This document shows positions 1-5,510 of a DNA stretch of 12,341 nucleotides, in pieces; the stretch's first letter is position 1, and each line of letters starts with the position of its first letter. A program made the position numbers and the translations under genes. Where the stretch lies: NCBI GenBank assembly GCA_041488395.1, contig JBGPPE010000075.1:1-12341 (forward strand), read 5' to 3'. The notes below the pieces were generated by a model. It had not been told where the DNA came from. It saw nothing but the letters and a program-made list of their open reading frames with translations, and did not search any database. Source of the stretch: 39-52-133 sp041488395. Its GTDB lineage: Bacteria; Pseudomonadota; Gammaproteobacteria; Burkholderiales; Gallionellaceae.

Positions 1-536
1 GGTGAAGGATGTGCCGATTCGATCAGAAGATGTTGCCCAGTATCCGGAATGAGTTCCCGCTTTTCTTGTGCATGCTTGCCCCAAAGCACAAAAGCTATCG
101 GCTTATCCGACCTGCCCAGTGCAGCAATAATGGCATCAGTCACCGGCTTCCAGCCTATGCTGGCGTGAGAGCCCGGCGTATCAGGCAGCACCGTCAGTGA
201 CGTATTCAGCAACAGCACACCCTGCCTGGCCCAACGCGTCAAATCCGTTTCTTTGGGCGGTGCCACGTTGATATCCTCCGCCAGCTCACGAAAAATATTG
301 CGCAGTGATGGTGGCATCTTGACCCCATTGGGCACAGAGAAAGCCAGACCATGCGCTTCTCCGGTCCCATGGTAGGGATCCTGCCCAAGTATCACCACGC
401 GGACATCGGATGGTGCAAGCAATTCCAGCGCACGATAACGCAATTCAGGCGGAGGGTAGGCCTGCCCTTCAATAACAGGAATGTCTGTTGCATGCAGCCC
501 GCTAAAACTCAGCCAGTTAGTGGGAAATTGGCTCAA
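1..536 (-). CDS. ung: Uracil-DNA glycosylase, family 1 (3' end cut by window edge)
   Basis: Removes uracil from DNA by hydrolysing the N-glycosidic bond, starting base-excision repair in the cytoplasm. The 178 visible codons show the water-activating motif GQDPYHG (residues 51-57, catalytic Asp53, Tyr56 excluding thymine), GLAFSV (63-68), the uracil-contacting LLLNTSLTV (108-116) and the start of the HPSP minor-groove loop (His176). The Asp53 to His176 distance is 123 residues, the same as Asp64 to His187 in E. coli Ung, so the core is intact. Only the last roughly 40 residues lie outside the window. Start: the frame is closed by TAG at 624-626 and the 29 codons after it hold no ATG or GTG. 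TTG at 534-536, with GGAG 7 nt upstream, is the first plausible start. It gives an N-terminus about 11 residues shorter than in E. coli. The gene is divergent from the Sel1 gene, with 175 bp between the starts. Family assignment is very secure; the start is moderately so. Confidence 0.96.
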   Translation of the reverse strand, partial: MSQFPTNWLSFSGLHATDIPVIEGQAYPPPELRYRALELLAPSDVRVVILGQDPYHGTGEAHGLAFSVPNGVKMPPSLRNIFRELAEDINVAPPKETDLTRWARQGVLLLNTSLTVLPDTPGSHASIGWKPVTDAIIAALGRSDKPIAFVLWGKHAQEKRELIPDTGQHLLIESAHPS

Positions 537-543
537 TATTTGT

Positions 544-547
544 CTCC
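544..547 (-). promoter_or_regulatory. Ribosome binding site deciding the TTG start of ung
   Basis: GGAG on the minus strand lies 7 nt before TTG at 536-534. It is the only Shine-Dalgarno-like match near an in-frame start upstream of the catalytic core, and so supports a TTG start. Confidence 0.55.
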
Positions 548-711
548 AGTATTTTATTGCGTTGCCCTGTTTTAAACACTTGGCACAGTCGCACCGCCAT
601 AGTGAAACGTGCTCTCTGGAGTGCTATGCAGCACGGTCGCTGCTATCCCCCTGCTCGGCCAGGAACATCTTTTGGTGTAGTATAACCACAACATTATCAA
701 GAAACTGTCTC

Positions 712-1500
712 ATGACCAACCACATTCAATCCTTGCTGCAACTGGCCACCCACAATGATGCCGAGGCTCAATTTGAGCTGGCAGAAGCCTACCGTACAGG
801 CAACGGCGTTGCAGAAAATCCGACCGAGGCAATACGCTGGTACCGCGCTGCTGCCGAATTGGGGCATGCCGATGCGCAAAATAATCTGGGTGCCATGTAC
901 CTGGCCGGCATGGGAACTGACAAGAATGCGGCCAAGGCAGCTCACTGGTATCGCAAGGCAGCAGAACAGGAACACGTGCAGGCCCAGTTCAACCTGGCCA
1001 TGCGCTATCTGCTCGGCAGTGGCGTCGAGCAAAGCGATGAAGACGCAGCACACTGGCTGCACGCCGCCGCCGAACAAGGCGATCTGGTTTCCATCAGCCA
1101 GCTCGGCACGCTCTATCAACTGGGGCGCGGTGTGGAGCAGAATTTTGTCGCAGCGGCAGATTTACACACTATCGCGGCGATGGAAGGCGACATGGCTGCC
1201 ATAGATTGCCTGGACGAATATCGTGAGGACATTGAAGATGCAGCACTGAATGGCAGCATCGTGGCCGCCCTCTGCCTGGCCAAGATTTATGATCGTGGTC
1301 TCGGAGTGGAAATAGACCCGGCCCAGGTCTACGCCTGGTTCCGCTGGCTTAAACTGCACGGCTCACACGACGATGCGCCGGATGAACTGGATGAATGGGA
1401 AAGTTATATCACTGTTGTGACCAGCGAAGCCGATGTGGAACGCGCTAAAGTGCTGCTGGAAGAAATGCGCAAACGCGCCGACACGATGATTGATCTCTAA
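712..1500 (+). CDS. Sel1-repeat (TPR-like) protein, 262 aa
   Basis: A solenoid of Sel1-like repeats, helix-turn-helix units of about 36 residues that usually act as protein-interaction scaffolds. Four units are clear at about residues 14-49, 50-85, 86-121 and 122-157. They carry the expected AQxxLAxxYxxGxGV and A..WYRxAAE patterns. A fifth, degenerate unit (about 180-215, LCLAKIYDRGLGVE then AYAWFRWLK-like) follows an insert rich in Asp and Glu. The C-terminus is a charged helix. I see no signal peptide or membrane segment, so it is probably cytoplasmic, unlike many secreted Sel1 proteins. The frame is open back to 481, but the repeats start just after ATG 712 and the upstream part lies opposite ung and its leader, so 712 is the likely start. 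The ribosome binding site is weak (AAGAAA about 7 nt upstream). Partner and pathway cannot be read from the sequence. Confidence 0.9.
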   Translation: MTNHIQSLLQLATHNDAEAQFELAEAYRTGNGVAENPTEAIRWYRAAAELGHADAQNNLGAMYLAGMGTDKNAAKAAHWYRKAAEQEHVQAQFNLAMRYLLGSGVEQSDEDAAHWLHAAAEQGDLVSISQLGTLYQLGRGVEQNFVAAADLHTIAAMEGDMAAIDCLDEYREDIEDAALNGSIVAALCLAKIYDRGLGVEIDPAQVYAWFRWLKLHGSHDDAPDELDEWESYITVVTSEADVERAKVLLEEMRKRADTMIDL

Positions 1501-1519
1501 GGCTTGCTGCAGCCTTAGA
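1496..1519. terminator. Stem-loop shared by two convergent genes (possible bidirectional terminator)
   Basis: A perfect 9-bp inverted repeat, TCTAAGGCT (1496-1504) and AGCCTTAGA (1511-1519), with a 6-nt loop. It spans the end of the Sel1 stop codon and the polymerase stop codon (TAA on the minus strand at 1515-1517). Neither strand has a U-run after the stem, so it does not fit a classical intrinsic terminator. It may stop convergent transcription weakly or protect 3' ends. Confidence 0.4.
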
Positions 1520-2750
1520 CACATTCCAGCATCGGGTAGTTGAATCTGACTCTGTTGTATGGCGCTGGCTGCATCGCAGCGGCAATCGAAATCACATTAT
1601 TCCCATATTTCTGGTTCAGGCCATGCATGGTGCGCAGCAATTTCAGGTGCTTTTCTTCACGTTGTCTCTCTGGCTGCTGAAACAAATCAAAATCATCGCT
1701 ACGGCTTTGCGCGATCTCCGTCGCAATCAGGCCACAGGCACGATAGCTCTGGGCCAGGTCGAACATTTCTTCCAGTGCCTTTCCCGCCGCATCGGCCAGC
1801 AGAAAATAATCTGCGGTCGGATGTGACAGCATGGCCGACATCAGCTGCTTCTCGAACGATTTGAGGGTCAGCATCACAATCAGGTTGCGCGTGGTCAGGC
1901 GTTTTTCAATCAGCTCTTTGGATAAACGCATGGCGTGGCGCAACAGATGGGAATGTATGAGCGCCTGATTCTGGCTCAATTCCCCCATGGAGGCTGTGCG
2001 TGCCACGCTCTTGGGCAACTGTGGTTCGCTGGCTATTGCGTAGAGGGCAGTGCCGCGCAACTCGTGCCACAGGTCGGTGCCGGCTTTGCCCAGTAGGCGC
2101 TTGATTTCACGCTCGCTGGCATTGGCAAAATCGGCGGCGGTGTGGATGGAAAACTTGTTCAGCAAGGCTTCGCGGTTGGTGCCGACACCGGGAATGTCGC
2201 GCACCCTGAGATGTTGCAGGAAATCATTGATGCGCCGGCCGGTCACGATGGTCGTGCCATCCGGCTTGCGGTATTCCGAGGCCATTTTCGCCAGGGTACG
2301 GGTGACCGAGATGCCGACTGAAACGGTGATGCCGATTTCCTGCTTGATAACGGCACGAAGCTCGTCCGCAATCTGCTCATAGGATTTGCGGTACAGGCTA
2401 CGCAAGCCTGTCATGTCCATAAAGGCTTCGTCTATGGAGTATTCCTCCACCACCGGACTGTAACGCCTGAGGATGGCAAAGAGCTTGTCAGAAATTTGAG
2501 CGTAATAGCGAAAGTCAGCAGAAAGAAATATGGCCTCAGGCAGGCGTTTCTTGGCCTCCCACACCGTCATGCCGGTGCTGATGCCTGCGGCTTTGGCGTC
2601 ATAGGTCTTGGCCACCACGCAGGCGTCCTGACTGGATAGCACGCACAGCGGCACGCCTTTCAGGTCGGGTCTGCGCAACAACTCACAGGAAGCATAGAAG
2701 CAGTCTGCATCCACATGCGCGATAGCATTGGGCCAGCTAGAGTCGAGCAT
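1515..2750 (-). CDS. Y-family translesion DNA polymerase (UmuC/DinB-like), 411 aa
   Basis: Error-prone polymerase predicted to copy past damaged bases. Counting from ATG 2750, the palm has the metal-binding Asp14 in HVDADCFY and the Asp107-Glu108 pair in EEYSIDEAF, so it should be active, unlike ImuB. Tyr19 sits at the steric-gate position that excludes ribonucleotides. YASCE, VVAKTYDAKAAGI (finger region) and a helix-hairpin-helix IPGVG (186-190) follow, then a little-finger domain (about 250-350). DFDLF (353-357) resembles the beta-clamp motif of UmuC (QLNLF). The layout FYASCE..RPDLKG and the tail after the clamp motif look more like UmuC than E. coli DinB, so I call it UmuC-like. It lies 10 nt after the repressor stop codon and is surely co-transcribed. 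TTG 2792 is an alternative start that would overlap the repressor by 32 nt. Neither start has a strong ribosome binding site, so translation may be coupled. Confidence 0.93.
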   Translation of the reverse strand: MLDSSWPNAIAHVDADCFYASCELLRRPDLKGVPLCVLSSQDACVVAKTYDAKAAGISTGMTVWEAKKRLPEAIFLSADFRYYAQISDKLFAILRRYSPVVEEYSIDEAFMDMTGLRSLYRKSYEQIADELRAVIKQEIGITVSVGISVTRTLAKMASEYRKPDGTTIVTGRRINDFLQHLRVRDIPGVGTNREALLNKFSIHTAADFANASEREIKRLLGKAGTDLWHELRGTALYAIASEPQLPKSVARTASMGELSQNQALIHSHLLRHAMRLSKELIEKRLTTRNLIVMLTLKSFEKQLMSAMLSHPTADYFLLADAAGKALEEMFDLAQSYRACGLIATEIAQSRSDDFDLFQQPERQREEKHLKLLRTMHGLNQKYGNNVISIAAAMQPAPYNRVRFNYPMLECV

Positions 2751-2760
2751 CTCGAGTTTG

Positions 2761-3336
2761 CTACTTATATTTTCTGAATTGCCCGACCACAATGCCGAAG
2801 ATTTCCAGTCCGCCCTTGGGGCGTATCACCGGATAGGCCTTGTTGGCGGGAATAAGTACGAATTCGCCCTTGTCCTTGCCCAGTGTTTTGAGGGTAAATT
2901 CGTTATCGACAATGGCAATGACCATATCGCCGATATTGGCCATGTTGCGCTTTTCCACCACCACCGTATCGCCGGGCATGATGCCGGCATCAATCATCGA
3001 GTCGCCCTTGACGTTCACCAGCACGGTGCTGGAAGGCTGGTTAACCAGGTATTCATCGATGCTGATGGTGTCGTGGCGCGTATCCCCGGCCGGGCTGGGG
3101 AAACCGGCACGCACGCTGTCATAGATCGGCCGCTCGAAAAAGCGTCGCCCCGGCTTGAGGCGTTTTTCCGGAGTGGATTCGAGGTAACCGAGCAACTTGA
3201 GGCGAGCAACCAGTGCCGCTACGGCGGATTTTGATTTAAATCCCAGTAGCGCCATGACAGTGGAATACGGTGGCAATACACTATTGTCAGCGTAGTAGTC
3301 TTGCAGCTTGGCGAGGTAGTTGACGTCTTGTTCCAT
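2761..3336 (-). CDS. LexA-type repressor with UmuD-like S24 peptidase domain, 191 aa
   Basis: Predicted SOS repressor that cuts itself when stimulated by RecA filaments. Residues 1-65 match the LexA winged helix-turn-helix (VLPPYSTVMALLGFKSKSAV, then a recognition helix and LLGYLES). Residues 75-191 are an S24/S26-type peptidase with nucleophile Ser113 (GDSMIDAG) and general base Lys150 (FTLK), 37 residues apart as in LexA and UmuD. The cleavage site is Ala77-Gly78 in RAGFPSPAGD. The GFPSPA string and the 35-residue Gly-to-Ser spacing are those of UmuD rather than LexA. Cleavage would leave a 114-residue fragment, close in size to UmuD'. Classical UmuD has only a short arm where this protein has a DNA-binding domain. 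It is the first gene of the operon with the Y-family polymerase and divergent from parE. The frame stays open far upstream opposite parE, but ATG 3336 is supported by domain homology and by the promoter. A second, canonical LexA elsewhere in the genome is likely. Confidence 0.92.
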   Translation of the reverse strand: MEQDVNYLAKLQDYYADNSVLPPYSTVMALLGFKSKSAVAALVARLKLLGYLESTPEKRLKPGRRFFERPIYDSVRAGFPSPAGDTRHDTISIDEYLVNQPSSTVLVNVKGDSMIDAGIMPGDTVVVEKRNMANIGDMVIAIVDNEFTLKTLGKDKGEFVLIPANKAYPVIRPKGGLEIFGIVVGQFRKYK

Positions 3337-3343
3337 GTCGCAC

Positions 3344-3372
3344 ACAATATTGAACGAACGTTCGTTTGTCAA
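3344..3372 (-). promoter_or_regulatory. Sigma70 promoter of the repressor-polymerase operon, apparently leaderless
   Basis: On the minus strand, a perfect -35 box TTGACA (3372-3367) and a -10 box TATTGT (3349-3344) are separated by exactly 17 nt. The ATG begins at 3336, only 7 nt after the -10 box, which is where transcription should start. The mRNA is therefore predicted to be leaderless or nearly so, and no Shine-Dalgarno sequence is present. Confidence 0.75.
3353..3366. promoter_or_regulatory. 14-bp perfect palindrome, probable operator of the LexA/UmuD-like repressor
   Basis: AACGAACGTTCGTT is a perfect palindrome centred between 3359 and 3360. It fills most of the 17-nt promoter spacer, so a bound repressor would block RNA polymerase. 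It also contains GAAC-N4-GTTC (3352-3363), the pattern of Gram-positive LexA boxes, and does not fit the E. coli CTGT-N8-ACAG box. Autoregulation is inferred from position; I noticed no second copy of the full palindrome in the window. Confidence 0.7.
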
Positions 3373-3386
3373 CACTAAAAAGAAAG

Positions 3387-3435
3387 AAAATTGATGAAAG
3401 AGTAGCGCCGATTTTCCAATCAATTTTACGGCGCT
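3387..3435. repeat. Two interlocked inverted repeats between the repressor and parE
   Basis: Repeat A: AAAATTGAT (3387-3395) with ATCAATTTT (3419-3427), 9 bp perfect. Repeat B: AGCGCCG (3404-3410) with CGGCGCT (3429-3435), 7 bp perfect. The arms alternate A-B-A-B, so an RNA of either strand could form an H-type pseudoknot or one of two exclusive hairpins. They could also be protein-binding sites at the DNA level. Function unknown. Confidence 0.4.
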
Positions 3436-3454
3436 GTTCAATGTACGGCATAAT
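3425..3454 (+). promoter_or_regulatory. Candidate parEC promoter
   Basis: TTTACG (3425-3430), an 18-nt spacer and CATAAT (3449-3454) form a moderate sigma70-like match about 90 bp before parE. It overlaps the right arms of the inverted repeats. It is the best match I found in the gap, but other weak matches exist. Confidence 0.25.
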
Positions 3455-3543
3455 CCGGCCGCATCGCCCATCCGCAGCAGCAGATTATGTGCGCATGGCC
3501 TGTCACAACAAACACGATGCACTTCTTCTAAGTTTATAAATTC

Positions 3544-5508
3544 ATGGCAAAAAATACTTACGACGAATCCAGCTTCAAAGTCCTGCGCGGTCTCGAACCG
3601 GTGCGTCAGCGCCCGGGGATGTATACCAACCTGGAATCCCCCAACCACCTGATTGCCGAGGTGGTTGATAACGCCTGCGACGAAGCACTGGCCGGTTATG
3701 CCAAAAACATTTTCGTCACCGCACACCTCGACGGCTCCGTCTCGGTGCAGGACGATGGCCGTGGCATCCCGGTCGGCATTCATGCCGAAGAAGGCGTGTC
3801 GGTGGTTGAGGTCGCCTTTACCGTGTTGCACTCCGGCGGCAAGTTCGATAAGGATTCCGGCGGCGCCTACAAATTTGCCGGCGGCCTGCATGGGGTCGGT
3901 GTGGCTGTTACCAACGCCCTCTCCACCAAGGTAGAGGTCACCGTCTATCGCGATGGTGGCGAGCACTTTATCCGTTTCCGCAATGGCGTGGCCGAGGCGC
4001 CTATCGCACGCATCGGCGATTGCCCGAAAAAGCGCAGCGGCACCAGCGTACGAGCCTGGCCAGACTCCAAATATTTCGACGTACCCAACGTCATCCTGCC
4101 GCAACTGGAACGTTCATTAAGATCCAAGGCCGTGTTACTGCCCGGCGTAAACGTCACCCTGCATACCGAAAAAACCGGCGAAACACGCTCCTGGTCCTAT
4201 CCGGACGGCCTGCGCGGCTATCTGACCGAAGCCATGGCCGAGCAGGAACTGGCGGTGCCCATCTTCGCCCAGGAAAAATTCATCCAGAAAGGTGGCGACA
4301 GCGGCTATGCCGAAGGCGAAGGTGCCGCCTGGGCCATTGTCTGGTCGGCGGAAGGCGTGATTGTGCGCGAATCCTACGTCAACCTGATCCCCACCTGGTC
4401 GGGCGGCACCCATGACTCCGGTCTGCGCGACGGCGTATTCAATGCGGTGAAGAATTTCGCCGAACTGCACGGCCTGTTGCCCAAGGGCGTCAAGCTGGTG
4501 CCCGAGGATGTGTTCTCGCGCGCCAGTTTTGTGCTCTCGGCCAAGGTGCTCGACCCGCAATTCCAGGGACAGACCAAGGACAAGCTGGTCTCGCGCGACG
4601 CCCTGCGCCTGGTCTCGCTGATGGTCAAAGACCCGCTCGATCTGTGGCTGAACGAGCACATCGATTATGGCAAGCGCATTACCGAGCTGGCCATCCAGCA
4701 GGCGCAAAGCCGCATGCGCTCGGCGCAGAAAGTCGAAAAGAAAAAAGGCTCGTCCGTCGCCGTGCTGCCGGGCAAGCTGACTGATTGCAGCTCCAGCGAC
4801 CCCACCCGCACCGAGTTGTTCCTGGTTGAGGGTGACTCCGCCGGCGGCTCTGCCAAGCAGGGACGCAACAAGGAATTCCAGGCAGTACTGCCCCTGCGCG
4901 GCAAGGTACTGAACACCTTTGAGGTCGAGAAAGACCGCCTCTTCGCCAACAACGAGATCCATGATATTTCCGTCGCCATTGGCGTCGATCCGCACGAGCC
5001 GAATGAAGAGGTCGATCTGTCCGGCATGCGTTACAACGGCATTTACATCATGGCCGATGCCGACGTGGACGGTGCGCATATTTCCACCCTGCTGCTGACC
5101 CTGTTCTTCCGCCACTTCTACAAGGTAGTGCTGGCCGGCAAGATTTATCTGGCGCAACCTCCGCTGTTCCGCGTGGACGTTCCCGCGCAGGGCAAAAAAC
5201 CGCTGCGCAAAATCTATGCACTCAATGAAGGCGAGCTGCTGGGCATAGAAGACCGCCTGCGCCAGGAAAAAGTGCGCGATGGCAGCTGGTCGATCTCGCG
5301 CTTCAAGGGCTTGGGTGAAATGAATGCCGAGCAACTGTGGGATACCACCCTGAACCCGGACACCCGGCGTGCACTGCGTGTCAATGCGGCAGCTATCCCC
5401 TATGGCGAGACCATGGAAAAATTCAGCATGCTGATGGGCAAACATGAGGCCTCGACACGGCGTGCCTGGCTGGAATATCACGGAAATGAAGTTGAGGGAG
5501 ATGTTTAA
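3544..5508 (+). CDS. parE: DNA topoisomerase IV subunit B (ParE), 654 aa
   Basis: ATPase subunit of topoisomerase IV, which decatenates daughter chromosomes and relaxes supercoils together with ParC. The GHKL ATP-binding domain shows EVVDNACDEA (39-48), DDGRGIPVGIH (70-80) and GGLHGVGVAVTNALS (113-127). The transducer domain has the catalytic loop QTK (343-345). The TOPRIM domain has EGDSAGGSAKQGR (430-441), PLRGKVLN (450-457) and the metal ligands DADVDG (505-510). The C-terminal RFKGLGEMN (587-595) is typical. The length is normal for ParE and lacks the insert of many proteobacterial GyrB proteins, so ParE is preferred to GyrB; the ParC-like partner just downstream agrees. ATG 3544 matches the usual N-terminus (the YDESSFKVLRGLEPVRQRPGMY region), although the ribosome binding site is poor. 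parC begins 2 nt after the stop codon, which indicates one mRNA. Confidence 0.97.
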   Translation: MAKNTYDESSFKVLRGLEPVRQRPGMYTNLESPNHLIAEVVDNACDEALAGYAKNIFVTAHLDGSVSVQDDGRGIPVGIHAEEGVSVVEVAFTVLHSGGKFDKDSGGAYKFAGGLHGVGVAVTNALSTKVEVTVYRDGGEHFIRFRNGVAEAPIARIGDCPKKRSGTSVRAWPDSKYFDVPNVILPQLERSLRSKAVLLPGVNVTLHTEKTGETRSWSYPDGLRGYLTEAMAEQELAVPIFAQEKFIQKGGDSGYAEGEGAAWAIVWSAEGVIVRESYVNLIPTWSGGTHDSGLRDGVFNAVKNFAELHGLLPKGVKLVPEDVFSRASFVLSAKVLDPQFQGQTKDKLVSRDALRLVSLMVKDPLDLWLNEHIDYGKRITELAIQQAQSRMRSAQKVEKKKGSSVAVLPGKLTDCSSSDPTRTELFLVEGDSAGGSAKQGRNKEFQAVLPLRGKVLNTFEVEKDRLFANNEIHDISVAIGVDPHEPNEEVDLSGMRYNGIYIMADADVDGAHISTLLLTLFFRHFYKVVLAGKIYLAQPPLFRVDVPAQGKKPLRKIYALNEGELLGIEDRLRQEKVRDGSWSISRFKGLGEMNAEQLWDTTLNPDTRRALRVNAAAIPYGETMEKFSMLMGKHEASTRRAWLEYHGNEVEGDV

Positions 5509-5510
5509 GC

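Noticed and set aside
517..600. 27-codon frame starting MAVRLCQVF on the minus strand, overlapping the ung start
   Set aside because: It has an ATG but no visible ribosome binding site or similarity. Reaching ung would require a frameshift. A leader peptide cannot be excluded but is not supported.
481..711. Possible 77-residue N-terminal extension of the Sel1 protein
   Set aside because: It overlaps the ung start on the other strand, has no signal peptide or repeat character, and the Sel1 repeats begin just after ATG 712.
3337..4104. Long upstream extension of the repressor reading frame opposite parE
   Set aside because: It is antisense to the conserved ParE ATPase domain, encodes nothing LexA-like, and lies upstream of the promoter that fits ATG 3336.
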